Shown here piece after piece: positions 1-10,578 of a stretch of 23,220 bases of DNA. Within the stretch, counting starts at the first letter, position 1; each line of letters begins with the position of its first letter. The stretch is from Bugula neritina (lineage: Eukaryota > Bryozoa > Gymnolaemata > Cheilostomatida > Bugulidae): the NCBI GenBank assembly GCA_964035545.1, contig CAXIUT010000311.1:1-23220 (forward strand). The letters are read 5' to 3'. Position numbers and translations under genes: made by a program. The notes under the pieces are model-generated. The model was not told where the DNA came from. It saw only the letters and a program-made list of their open reading frames with translations, and did no database searches.

Positions 1-105
1 CCCAACCCCAACCCCAACCCCAACCCCAACCCCAACCCCAACCCCAACCCCAACCCCAACCCCAACCCCAACCCCAACCCCAACCCCAACCCCAACCCCA
101 ACCCC
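1..105. repeat. Macronuclear telomere, CCCCAA repeat
   Basis: Uninterrupted C4A2 repeat, about 17.5 units, starting in mid-unit at base 1 and ending at base 105, where ordinary AT-rich sequence begins. C4A2 (G4T2 on the other strand) is the telomere repeat of oligohymenophorean ciliates such as Tetrahymena. No C3A3 variant units of the Paramecium type are present. The repeat is terminal and oriented 5'-C-strand inward, so this is a true chromosome end and not an internal tract. Confidence 0.97.
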
Positions 106-214
106 TTAATATATTTATTCTTCATGAAAATGTACATATATTATCAAATTTGTTAGGGTTTTGATATTTTGAATTGATTAGAATAAGGTTTCATTATTAC
201 TTTAAAATTCAAAA
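106..214. other. Subtelomeric spacer and 5' region of IFT70
   Basis: AT-rich spacer of 109 bp between the telomere repeat and the first start codon. No subtelomeric repeat family is visible. The promoter of the first gene must lie in this short stretch or extend into the telomere repeat. Confidence 0.6.
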
Positions 215-2209
215 ATGCAACAAAACAAAATGCCTGATGGTCAACGTACTAAGATCATCTACACACTCATCAAATAAGCCAAGTACCAAGACGTACATCT
301 TTTCTTCTTCAGGCCATCAACTATCTCAGCTATGAACTACAGTTCTGTCCTCGGAGTAGATCCATGTCCCTTCTGGCTTATTGCTACTACATGAGTCAAG
401 ATTTCCTCAACTCTGCTCGTGTATACTAACAGCTATCCAAATTTTATTCGGATGTTACTGAATATAAACTTTACTTGGCTCAGAGTCACTACAAAAATGG
501 AGATTTTGAGCAAGCATTGAAGGTATCTCAATCGATCAGCGACCCAGCTTTCCAGCAAAAGGTAATTCTTCTCCAGTCACTGATCAGATATGAACAAGAT
601 GAGATCCAACATGCCAAGTCTCTACTTCGACAAGGTAGTTGTATTTTAAGATAGCCAACCAGGAAGATTCAGATATTGTTGTCAATGGAGGATGCATTTT
701 ATACAAGGAAGGTAAGTACTAAGAAGCAAGAGTTAAGTTTGTTGATGCAATGAATTCCATTGGCTATGATTGTGAAATAGCCTATAACATTGCCTTATGC
801 CACTACAAACAAAAACAGTTGGCTCCCTCACTCAAATACATAGCCTAGATCATTGAAAAAGGAGTTAGAGAACATCCTTAGTTGGGAGTAGGATCATATG
901 CTCCTGATATAGAAGTCAAAAGTGTAGGCAATAGTCAAACTCTTAAGGAAACAGCTCTTATCTAGGCCTTCAATTTGAAAGCTGCAATAGAATATACTAT
1001 TCGCAATTATGCTGCAGCTAGATAGGCTTTACTGGATATGCCTCCTAGATCTGAAGAATAGTTGGACTCAGTATCACTATTAAACCAGGCTTTGATGAAC
1101 ATTGACGATGATCCTAATGGTTCATTTAAGAAGTTGAACTTTTTGTTGCAAAATCCTCCCTTCCTGCCTGAAACCTTCAGCAACCTGCTTTTGCTTTACT
1201 GTAAGTTTGGATATTACGACTTGGCTGCAGATGTTCTAGCTTAAAACTCTCAATTTACTTACAAGATGCCTAACCAATAAGATTTTTAGTTTATCGATGC
1301 TATTATTCTTCAAAAGGCATCTCCTGAATAATCACTAAGGAAGTTGGATTTGATAGCTAACAGATATATTGATTCTTTGAGACAGTTCACTAAAAGTATT
1401 CAAGATGCAAGATTGTCGAAAGATAATGAAGGTATTAAAAAGTCTTTAAAAGAATTTGATTAATGTCTCTAGAAGTATATTCCTGTTTTGATGTCTCAGG
1501 CTAAAATCTATTGGGATAAGTAGAATTATTCAGTAGTTGAGAAGCTATTCAGACAGAGTGCATAATTTTGTGCAGATCATGATACTTGGAAGTTAAACGT
1601 AGCTCATGTTTTTTTTGTTCTTTAGAGATACAACTAAGCTATAAGATATTATTAACCTATTGTTAACAAAAATGCAGATAACATGTTGAGTTTGACAGCT
1701 ATAGTGATAGCTAATCTTTGTGTTAGTTACATTATGGTCAATAAAAATGAAGAGGCAGAGGAAATTATGAAAAGATTGGAAGCAGAAGAAGAAAAAGCTG
1801 CATAAATCGCTTAAACTTAAAAACAGGCCAACCATTATCATCTATGTATCGTCAATTTGGTCATTGGAACTCTTTATTGTTCAAAAAATAACTACGACTT
1901 CGGCGTTGGCAGAATAATAAAATCTCTTTAGCCTATTCAAAAGAAAGTACTTTTTAATTAATGAAGCTTAATACTGATACTTGGTTCTATGCGAAGAGAT
2001 GCTCTTTATCATTATTGGAAATTCTATCAAAGCATATGATCGTGGTGAAGGACACTACTATTAGCGAGATAATTGACTTTTTGGACTTGGCTGATTAACA
2101 TGGCAAGACAACGCCTACTGTTTTCAACCCTCTGGAAGAACTTGATTAAAAACACACTGTTTCTTATTAGGCCCGAGAACTGAAAAGAATGTACATCAAA
2201 ATGAGATGA
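215..2209 (+). CDS. IFT70: Intraflagellar transport protein IFT70 / TTC30 (tetratricopeptide repeat)
   Basis: Subunit of the IFT-B complex that carries cargo along ciliary microtubules. With TAA/TAG as Glu and three 20-nt introns removed (293-312, 635-654, 1957-1976) the model gives 644 residues, close to the roughly 665 of vertebrate TTC30. It is collinear with that family from the N-terminal PDG motif to the C-terminus. Diagnostic blocks: SLLAYCYY, AFNLKAAIEY, NQALMNID, ETFSNLLLLYCK, YYDLAADVLA, KYIPVLMSQAKIYW, FCADHDTWKLNVAHV, ANLCVSYIM and HLCIVNLVIGTLYC. Each intron restores the family reading: the first joins KYQD to AINYLS, the third joins PIQKK to LNTDTWFYAKRC. In-frame TAA/TAG codons fall on Glu of the family at 427, 846, 879, 963, 1023, 1059, 1242, 1653 and 1929, among others. 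The start at 215 is the first ATG; a second in-frame ATG at 230 directly precedes PDG and could be used. The stop is TGA at 2207. Identification is firm. Confidence 0.95.
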
Positions 2210-2798
2210 TTCCCTTAAATATCATTATCAAGTCAATACTATCAGCTATTTAATGATTATCAATTGGTGCCTTAAAATTATCTATTGAATTCGCTGAGAT
2301 CATCTTACCAGTTTTTGGGGAGAGTTTTAAGCCAAGGTCTATCTCTTAGATATTTGCACTTTTTAGTATTGCGATAGTGAGCTCCTATTTGCTTTCCTTT
2401 GAACTATCCGCTGCAATAGGGACAGTTGTAAGATATCTATTCGAGTCTACTAGGGATATTGGTACATTGGGTCGAATTATTGGTGCATTGAACGTTATAT
2501 TCTTTGCATAAATGTTTTTCTTTGGTTGCTAATAAAAGAAATCATTGTCATTTATCTTTTTTGTTCTTGCGAAAGGAAGTTTTTTGGATTTGGTTGCATG
2601 ACTCCCTAGCTATAAAATACTATAATTATCATAAAAGGTAAATATTTCAAAAACAACAAAATAACTTAGATATAGGTTGAAGTTAAAGGAAGTAGTGAAG
2701 ATATTGAAGTTAAAGGAAGTAGTGAACATATTGAAGTTAAATGAGATAGTGAAGATATTGAAGTTAAAGGAAGTAGTGAAGATATTGAAGTAGATCAT
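2196..2798 (-). CDS. Possible hypothetical protein, about 200 residues
   Basis: Open minus-strand frame with TGA as the only stop. The first 45 or so residues are the minisatellite read as a Phe/Asn/Thr repeat (unit FNFNIFTTS). The rest is a plausible polar protein with segments such as NAPIIRPNVPISLV and EELTIAILKSANIEE. Its ATG overlaps the stop of the neighbouring minus-strand gene, and its stop lies inside the last codons of IFT70 on the other strand. In this AT-rich sequence with a single stop codon, open frames this long arise by chance, so it is offered only as a candidate. I recognise no family. Confidence 0.25.
2210..2794. other. Unresolved interval between two convergent genes
   Basis: 585 bp between the stop of IFT70 and the stop of the reverse-strand coiled-coil gene, far wider than the 80-90 bp between other convergent pairs here. 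It holds the 27-bp minisatellite (2676-2795) and several open frames, none convincing. On the minus strand: 2798 to 2196 (200 codons; its start overlaps the upstream stop as ATGA, and its end overlaps the IFT70 stop by 14 bp), and 2599 to 2300 (99 residues). On the plus strand, 2257 to 2601 is open but has no ATG near its start. The 200-codon frame has the more gene-like purine-N-pyrimidine bias and a more normal Glu codon mix, but its complement has similar properties, so I cannot choose. Confidence 0.5.
2676..2795. repeat. 27-bp tandem repeat, about 4.4 copies
   Basis: Direct repeats of the unit GAAGTTAAAGGAAGTAGT followed by GAAGATATT. Copies 1 and 4 are identical, copy 2 has a G to C change, copy 3 carries several changes, and copy 5 is partial. 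Read forward it would encode EVKGSSEDI, but copy 3 has an in-frame TGA. Read in reverse it gives FNFNIFTTS. Differences between copies change amino acids in both readings, so there is no sign that selection keeps a coding frame. The unit length is a multiple of three. Confidence 0.9.
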
Positions 2799-4618
2799 TT
2801 ATTTTTGGCTGTTTTGAGTTGTTCTAGGAGATTTTTATTTATTTTTTTAATTTAATTTAACTGCAGCTCTTTATCTGTAATCGTTTATGTTAATTTGTTG
2901 ACTAGTAGTTGCAATCCTGAATTATTTTATCCTTGTCCACTTTTATATCTAACTAGCATTTATAAGTTTTTTAATTTCATTTCCAACTACTTGATTCTCT
3001 ATTACGACTAGGTATCTTTTATGTTGCTATTTTTGTTGTTCTTAGGTGGTGGTAGTATTCCTTTTTAGTTTGCGAGTGATTATAATTTTTTTTTTAGTTT
3101 AGTGTTTTAATTTTATATGTTTTAGTATTTGAGGTTGAATTTTTATATTTATGATTCGTATTTTTAGCATTTTCTCTATGCTTGTTGTTTTAATAGTTTA
3201 GTCTATTGATATTAGTTTTGATATTTTTATATTTCTTTTTATAATTCTTCCTATTTTTTATTTTATATCAATTCTAATTTCTTTTGACAACTTCTATGTT
3301 CTTATTTCTATTATTTTAGCTCTTTCTTTATTATCATTATTTACTATATTATACTCTATTTACATTCTTGTAAAATCTGTTGTCTTATTTTAGTTGTCCT
3401 ACCTTCCTAACTGCAACCATCCCCTCTTCTCTTTCCTTCCTTATCATCTAGAGTTATCTCTTTGCGTTTATTAGATCTCCTTCTGCTTGGCATTTTCTTT
3501 CTCTTTCGATATTGTAGTTATGTTCTAACATTTAGTATTGTCTTTTGAGTGTTTTAAGTTCTTTATTTAGTTCATCTACCTTTAATACGAAAAGAGTATT
3601 ATTTTTCTTATCTTCTCCTTTGATTTTCTTCTTCTAATCTAGTTAAATAGTCGATTTCATGTTTATTTATAGCTATTCATTCGAAGATACTACTGGAGAT
3701 TACTTATTACTCTTATTCTCATCCTTTTTACTCTATTTTTTAACTACTTCGATTGACTAGTTATTTATTTATTCTTTATTGATTCTTTATTAATTTTGGA
3801 TGATGATATTTTTTGTTTAGTGATTTTGTTCAACTGATATTTAAGGATTTATACCTAGGTTGGAAGAATGGACAGAGCAGGTGCGAACAAGTAGAACAAA
3901 GAGATCTCTATTGAAGTTGTTATTTAGATTAAGTTTCATAGATTATTTTTAATTATAGTTGAAGAGAAGAGAACTAAAAGTTTTTCTAATAAACTATATA
4001 TTAGGATATTATTGACTAATTTTCATTTACTATATTATTTTTTAACCTGATTTAAAAACTATACTATCTTGCTTCACTTGAATTAGAACTTATACCGGAA
4101 GCTACAACTCTTAAAACTTTTAATTTTGTGAATAAACGACTTATATTTTAGCTTACAATTATAAATATTTATCTTAGAGGAATTTATCTAGTTGCTTTTA
4201 TAATTAGTTATCGATTTATATTATCTAGGTTTATTCCATAAGAGTTATGCCATTGTATTTTTTACCCTCCACAAAAGGCTCAATCTGGACACAAATACTA
4301 TATACTCTCAATATTACATTGAACCGACATCATCTAAACAAGGCTGGTAGTATGAAGACTGTACTCCTTATATCTATTTGAAATCATGTGAATTTTTTAA
4401 ATACCATTTACATCTGATCTCATCTAAGGCCTATCCCGCTGAATCGTAAGATTAGTACTTTATTTTAGTTGAGTTTTGATATTTATTAAATCAGTATTGA
4501 TTCCTTTGCTTACCAGTCGACAAGTAAAAGAAGTCTAGTCAAAAAAATCAGAAGGCTTCGGCTACTAGCGACGAGTTTATTTTCTGAGAAAAAGGTCTGA
4601 TAATTTTTTATTAATCAT
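2795..4618 (-). CDS. Ig-like (AIR9/A9-type) domain plus coiled-coil protein
   Basis: 587 residues after removing three 20-nt introns (4439-4458, 4298-4317, 3344-3363), using TAA/TAG as Glu. ATG at 4618, TGA at 2795-2797. Residues about 55-100 contain RCKWYLKNSHDFKEIEG and then YYQPCLDDVGSIICVQIEPF. The pattern is a tryptophan strand, then Y-x-P-x3-DVG-x-I-x-V, which I recognise from the A9 Ig-like repeats of AIR9-type microtubule-associated proteins; this is a resemblance by eye only. A second globular stretch follows, including VFKSGEKIIEEM and NRDLFVLLVR. From about residue 300 to the end it is almost continuous heptad coiled coil (for example DELNKELKTLKRQYEMLEH), broken once by an ILPPPKNN segment. 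A cytoskeletal or ciliary structural role is inferred. It is divergent from the small gene at 4657 with only 38 bp between start codons, so the two must share a promoter. Confidence 0.8.
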
Positions 4619-4656
4619 TTATATTGTGCCTCTAAATATAATATTAATCGATAATA

Positions 4657-4896
4657 ATGGATTCTTCTGCATCGAAAGAAGTCATTGATTTCAACTAGGC
4701 AGCTGATTTGGTATTTTAAAGAATGGGCAAAAGCAAGGAATAGCTTAGGTAGTTTCATAATTCTATATAAAATCTTAGAAGTGATAACTAGGAGCTAAAA
4801 TCTTTAATTAAAAAGATTAAACAATAATCCAAAAGATAAATAACAACTACCCAAAAACTTATTATCATTCAAAAGCTACTCAAAGAAAGGTAGTGA
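4657..4896 (+). CDS. Small coiled-coil protein, 79 residues
   Basis: Intronless frame from ATG 4657 to TGA 4894, with TAA/TAG as Glu. The sequence is helical and highly charged: an N-terminal segment SKEVIDFNEAADLVFERMGK, then a heptad-like stretch (IENLRSDNEELKSLIKKIKQ) and a Lys/Leu-rich end. No family recognised. It starts 38 bp from the divergent coiled-coil gene. The alternative is that it is the first exon of the next gene, but no 20-nt intron near its end removes the TGA. Confidence 0.6.
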
Positions 4897-4902
4897 AGTG
4901 AT

Positions 4903-4946
4903 TAATATATCTGATTTTATTCTATATATCTGATTTTATTCTATCT
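4903..4946. repeat. Direct duplication of about 20 bp in a spacer
   Basis: Two adjacent copies of ATATATCTGATTTTATTCT in the 127-bp spacer between the small coiled-coil gene and the next one. They are followed by two copies of TATCCTTT. No coding frame uses them. They look like simple local duplication and have no known role. Confidence 0.75.
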
Positions 4947-5023
4947 TTTATCCTTTTATCCTTTTTGAACATTAGTGATAAAACTTTTTAGGTTAATTAT
5001 ATGAAACAGTTGATTAGATAATA

Positions 5024-7160
5024 ATGAGTTAGGATTAAAAACCTGAAGAGTTGGTCTACCATCCTCCTGTTCGTAATCAACAATCAGCCAATAGTTCTCG
5101 TAATAATACTCCTCTTCGCCTGCCTCCTCGCATCCCATCAAACAAAAAAGCTATCCTAAACGGAATGGCTTTACCACCTCAATTGAAAACTAAACCCAAA
5201 AGTAAATCAGTAAGGATGAATACTCCACATGAGTTGGCTTAGACAGAGCCAATGCACTTGGCTAGTATGACTGAAGAGATCAGGAACCAGGTGGTAAGAT
5301 ATAACTAAGATAAAAAAGCAGGTCGGCCTTAGTTCAATGTGAATCAACCAGTTAATCGATGTGTTACTTCTGCACAGAAAAGTAGAAGAAATTCAATTTT
5401 ATCTGGCTATAAAGCCTCCTTAAAAGCAGAGACAGCTGCCTATTTGATAAGCAAAGCTCCTTATTTGGCTTCCCAACAAAAAAGACATGACATGTTCCAT
5501 CGAACTCCAATAAACGAGCAGCAAAAAATAGTATCTCAACATAGCGAACAAGAAAATGAGTTATATTTCAAGTTGCCAGAAAGGAACTAGCAGAGACAAG
5601 TACTACATAACAAAACTATTATCTTTTCATCAAGGCAGTCATGCTTATACGAAATAGCATTGATTGGTTAAAGGGTACTGATTACTGCTCATTTGATGGG
5701 ATCGAGTAACTATACTGTTACTGAGTTGCTTTCAGTTGAGAAGACTAAGGTAGTATTGAGAGATTATAGTAATAATTTTGATTAATTGTATGTAAAGATA
5801 ACTTTGGAGGGTAAAGGAGAGAGATATGAATCGATTAAGGTGAATTTATCTGAGTAGAGTGAAAATAAAATGAAGGGAAAGGAGTATCAAAAGATAGTTT
5901 AAGGCGAAAAGTATAAAGTAAAGCAAAAGAGGCAAAAATAATTTATACAGAGAAATTATTATACATTTCAGAAAAAGTATTAATCTTGTAGATCTGAACA
6001 GTCTAAAAATAAACCCTCTATTACTCATTAAAAAATGGAAGAATTAGTAGAAAGATTAGCTGCTCCTAAAAGATATCAAATCAAGTCTAATAACTATTTG
6101 CCTCAAAATGAAAATAGTTAAAAATCTATCGAGGAAAAAAGACATAAATAAAAATAAACTTTGAAAATGATTGAGGCTATTGAGAAAGATATCAAAGAAG
6201 CAGATGTTTTCTAAAAGCCTAAGTAGTCTAAATAGTTGAAAATGAGGGAATAAAATATGAATTAAAATAAATCTGCTGTCATTAAACATACAGACTCGAT
6301 ATAGATCCTAGACAAATCAATTAAATTGGCAGAATCAAAGGAAAATACTTCAAACAATATGCTTGAATCTTAAATAATAGTCAAAAAATAAACAAAAAAA
6401 TAAATAAAAATTTAAAATAAGGATGGCTAGGATTATTAATATGACGAGTCATTTGAAAATCCTTCTATTCTTTCTAAGAAAGAACCAAGTTTGTGTCAAT
6501 CAGATGTTCCTCAATAGAAAAATAAATCACAACTTTCTTCAAGATCAAAAAAATCAAAGAGAAACAACTCTAAAGTGCCTGTTGAAGGTGAATATGAAAA
6601 TATTTACGAAGATGACTACTAAAATGAGGAATATGCTGATTAGTAGTATGAACAAATCGATTTGGAAGATCTCTAGGATACGAAGCCTGTGGTTCAGAGA
6701 TAGGTTGTCCGGGAGAAGATACGGGAGAAGATAGTGAATGATTCAGAACTGAAAGTGGAGTAGGAGTATGCTTAATAATTTTAGAATTGATTATATTCTA
6801 TGTTTATTGTTAGTATAGTCATCATCCTTTCGCAGTGTAAAGAGCTATTGCTATTTCAGAGACAAGAGGAAGTAAGCTAAACACGTAAAAGATAGTCCAT
6901 ATGTTTTCGTATTGCCAGCGGGTGTGACTATAGTAGAGATAGCTGCCTAATACTAGCAGAAAAGCATCTACGTGGAATATATTGTACTGTAGAAGGTAGG
7001 TTTTACTCTGAAACGGTTTGTTCCTACATAAAGCACGATAAATTGCATAAATAAAAAGACTAAAGCCATTGTGTTTGCTGCTTTGAAGGCTTGTTCGATT
7101 GCTTTGAACTCAGTTGATGTTGAACTCTATAGTTCTGGAATTGATATGAGGATGTTGTGA
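5024..7160 (+). CDS. Large charged protein, unrecognised; 3' end uncertain
   Basis: Frame opens at ATG 5024 (a 9-codon upstream ORF at 5001-5027 overlaps it) and runs without TGA to 6765. The apparent stop at 6788 is removed by a 19-nt intron (6766-6784, GTATGCTTAATAATTTTAG). The frame then continues through a hydrophobic segment (YILCLLLVESSSF) and a folded-looking domain (YVFVLPAGVTIVEIAAEYE, IVFAALKACSIALNSV) to TGA 7158. That makes about 705 residues. The N-terminal 90 residues are Pro/Asn/Arg-rich (HPPVRNQQ, LRLPPRIPSNKK). Next come a beta-rich block (VLITAHLMGSSNYTVTELL), a MEELVERLAAPKRY motif faintly like the RLA-PK motif of THEG-type sperm proteins, and a very acidic stretch (EDDYENEEYADEEYEQIDLE). 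Past 7160 a further open segment to 7350 (for instance DYKELREKEKESENSQ) could be joined by one or two more small introns (7179-7201 fits), but the resulting microexon makes me doubt it. No function can be named. Confidence 0.7.
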
Positions 7161-7454
7161 GACTGAGTTTGAGAGAAGGTACTTGATCTGATCTGTTCGA
7201 GAGGATTATAAGGAGTTGCGTGAGAAGGAGAAGTAATCTGAGAATAGTCAATTTTCTTTAATAGGTTTTGTCTTATTCCTCAACTAATATGATGCTCATA
7301 AGTTATTACTAAATATAAAGCCTTTGAGTATTAGAATAAAAAAGTTCTGAAAAGATAATTTTTTAAAAAGTTAAATGCTTTGATTAGTTTGATTTAAAAA
7401 GAAAGATCAATTTCAGTCTTTATTAAATTATTTACTTTTATTTTTGATATTAAT
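7161..7454. other. Spacer, possibly holding 3' exon(s) of the preceding gene
   Basis: 294 bp. The part from 7202 to 7350 is open in one plus-strand frame ending at TGA 7348 and reads like protein (KELREKEKESENSQFSLIGF). After 7350 the sequence is AT-rich with no visible feature before the next start codon. Confidence 0.5.
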
Positions 7455-10400
7455 ATGCAGAGGTGGAAAGATCTAACTATTGAGACACAGTTCTTCGAAG
7501 ATGGTATAGAAGGCATTCCTGATGCTATTCTTGTCGAACAAAGTCCATAGCGTAAAAGATTCAATTCTGTTTTTACTTAGGAGAATGATCTATCCTCGAA
7601 AACATCAATTTAAATCATTGAAAGAATTCTAAGCAACAAAATCATTCAAAATTTTCTAGATTGCTGGGAAACACTTAAAAATAGTACTCTTTCGCCAATA
7701 GCCTGTCAATCTCATCAGAGAGAATCTCGTAGTTCATTGATATCTCATATCAGGAGTCGATAGGAATTTCCTATTCTCAGAGCTCATAGATAAAAAGATA
7801 TGATTCTGAATGATTAAAGTCATTCAAGCAATTTGGAATGGTTTTAACAACAAAGAGATGGATTTAATGTTAAAAATAAAATAGCTCAGACTCATATTGA
7901 TAGAGCTAAATTGTTGAAATAGATCGTTAACAAACTAAAAAAGGGTAAGCTAGAAGCCGAACAAGTAAATGATCAGAGACAAAGAACTCAGGGAAACCAT
8001 TAGTTGCTAATGCATGTAAAGTAGATATAGTAAGTAACAAATCAGTTGCAAATGGAAAGATATCAAGTACAGTCAGTGCAGATGCCTGTTATGATATCTA
8101 GATCGTCTAAATAATAACAATATAGAAAGGAAATGGCGAAGATAATGTAGTAAGAGAAGAGATAAAGAGAGGATCAGGAGATGGAGAGACAAGTTTGTTA
8201 AGAATTGTTGCTTTTAAAAAGATAGCTTCAGAGTTTAAGGTTGGAAAATGAAGCGATTATATCAAATCAAGTGTATAAACAAGATGAAATTCACTTTTTA
8301 AGGTAAAATAAATAACAATTACAAAGATAGTTTGATATTTTGAAGAAGCAGTATTTGTAACTTCAACTTGAAGTTGAACAAAAAAGAATTAGTTAACAAA
8401 ATATCTCGTCAAAGCAAGTTAGAACAGAATGTGGTAGTGATAGTACAGGATTGTCCATTGGTCAATCAAAGCAGTTAGAAAGAGTTCAAGCAGACTTGGA
8501 ATTCAAATCAAAATTTTAAAAAGAAATGTCTTTGCTGAATGAGAGAATCAGAAATGTAGAAATGAAAGAAGAAGCATTGAAAGGTCAATTTTCAAGAGAA
8601 CTTCAACATAGACAAGAAATAAGGCAGGATAGTGAAATTCATCAATAGAGGTTACAAAGGGAGGTAGTAGAGTCAGTGAGAAAAGAAGTCCAAGAGTCTG
8701 CTCGGAGAGAGACAGTTTTGTTAGAGCAGTGGAGACAACAAAATACCATAGAATAACGAGAGCGTGAAGAGAATATGAGACAATTATTAAGAAAAGAGAA
8801 AAGTTTAGAGTAATCATTAATGCAATAAAGATTCAGGAAAGAACAGATGATTCAGGAATTTAATTTAAAATAACAAGAATTGAAAAGACAAATGGCTGAG
8901 GAGTTATTGAGAAGATAGGAAAGTATTAGATAAGAAAAGTTCAAACAAGAATAGAGATACAGGCAACAACTGAGACAAATATAATAGTTATAGCATAGGA
9001 TAAGAAGCAAAGCTCTATAGGCAGATAATAGTATTAAAATTACAAATGAAATAAATAAAGGTGTGAATAATTCAATCAATTATGCGATAAATAGTGGAAA
9101 TGAGCCATGGCATAAATAACTAAATAAATAAAGGAAGAGCTAGCTCAATAAATAAAGGAAGAGCTAACTCAATAAATAAAGGAAGAGCTAACTCAATAGA
9201 TAAAGGAAGAGCTAACTCAATAGATAGCGAAATCAGTAATTCAATAAACAAAGGAATGAGTTATGATCTAAATAGCATTAACAACTAGATAAATAAAAGA
9301 GGTCTGAGGAATAGAAAAAGTAGTGAAATATCAAGTGGTATTAGGAGGTAGCTTAGTCAGGATAATGAGCAAATTTATAGCATAAGAGAAGAGTATCATA
9401 GCAATGATGTGAATCGAAGGGATGTGAGTAATAGTAATAATGAATTTAAATCTGGTATTGGTAGTGGGGTTAATAATGAGATAAGTAATGTGGAATTGGA
9501 AAACAAGTTGAGAGGACTTATGCCTTATTCATAAGATAAAAACATTAATTCTTATTAGAGTAATAATATTGTGGAATCAATTAAAAATCATAAAATGAAT
9601 TAAAATAAACCTATTCATCACGAATAAATCATTTAAAGATCTTTTGGATCATCAGTACCCAATCAATATCAAAAATAACATAAATTAAGAGGTGTTCCTG
9701 CATCTAAATCTGACAATCAATCACAACCAAAAGTTAAAGATAACCATATTATAACAAAACACTAAAATTAGTCATTCGATTAAGTGATTCATTCAAAAGG
9801 TTAAATAAATTAATACTATCCTCAACATGATGTCAAAAACTATCTAGTAAGAGATTAGATACCTGATAAAGAGAGAATGATCAATCAAAATTTGATACTT
9901 AATAACTAAAAGATATTAAGAAATGATAGAAATCAATAGGAGAGATTGCCTAGATAGAATAGAAGGAGTAGTAGAGCTGCTTAGTCGTAAATTGATAGAA
10001 TAAATCCTAATATATCATCAGTAGATCGTAATAAACAGAATTATAGAGTTGGAAAATCATTCTAAAAAATAAATTAAAGTATCTCATTAAATAAAAATCA
10101 AAAGTAAATAAATATTCAATCAAAAATGGTCTTTAAATAAACCTAAAGTACACAAAAATTGATTTACAATGAAAATGGATCAATAAGATCTTCAATCAAT
10201 CCTATAAAAACCTATAACAACAGCCATTATCAATCTGTAGAACCTACTCTTGATCAGACTGTCAACATTGGATATTCAAAACATCCTGCTACAGGATATA
10301 TACAACCAATAGGCAATCACCAACATCTTACCTCTAACTTATCTCAACCTGCAAATATCAGCTACTCAGCTGATAAGTACTATAGAATTCCTGGAGATGG

Positions 10401-10578
10401 AAGTACTACAAGAGATACAAAGGTGTTGATGAATGTGCCACGCGATTCGAGTGATTCTCGAGGAGAGTGGCAATTAAGAGGACGTCGAGCTTAATCTCCA
10501 TCAAGTCCTAGATATGATACAGTGTTGTAGTGGCCTAAAAGAGAACCAACTGAAGATGGCTGCCATTGTTGCTATTGA
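7455..10578 (+). CDS. Long Gln/Arg/Glu-rich coiled-coil protein with octapeptide repeat
   Basis: ATG 7455 to TGA 10576, about 1030 residues with TAA/TAG as Glu. Residues 1-140 look globular (RWKDLTIETQFFEDGIEG, IIQNFLDCWETLKNS). From about 150 to 530 it is dense coiled coil, for example EEEKREREDQEMERQVCEEL and LRKEKSLEESLMQERFRKEQ. The C-terminal 450 residues are Asn/Ser-rich and disordered, ending in EDGCHCCY. The frame changes by +1 somewhere between 9062 and 9112: upstream codons lie in frame with 7455, while downstream codons lie in the frame of the long C-terminal part. GT...AG pairs of 34 nt (9061-9094) or 40 nt (9094-9133) would bridge it, but both are longer than the usual 20 nt; a one-base indel is also possible. 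The upstream frame alone would stop at 9264. No named family; filament or basal-body scaffold is a guess from composition. Confidence 0.7.
9123..9235 (+). repeat. 24-bp tandem repeat inside the coiled-coil gene
   Basis: Four near-identical units of AATAAATAAAGGAAGAGC plus TAACTC, followed by a degenerate fifth copy. In the frame of the downstream half the unit encodes SINKGRAN; in the frame of the upstream half it encodes LNKERKSE. The first two copies differ by TAG against TAA, which is silent in the upstream frame and Ser/Asn in the downstream one. The number of copies is too small to decide which frame is under selection. Confidence 0.9.

Noticed and set aside
215-2209. Tetrahymena/Paramecium-type code (UAR = Gln)
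   Set aside because: It leaves the same frames open, but the UAR positions I could place in IFT70 and IDH fall on Glu of the family, including the Glu of the IDH GDEMTR motif. I saw none that clearly required Gln.
3344-3410. A 19-nt intron at 3384-3402 in the A9-like gene, leading into an Ile/Lys-rich frame
   Set aside because: That frame is low complexity, while the 20-nt intron at 3344-3363 leads into an unmistakable coiled-coil frame ending at 2795.
6423-6734. Plus-strand open frame of 103 codons in another frame
   Set aside because: It overlaps the long continuous frame from 5024 and has no protein-like features; it is a shadow.
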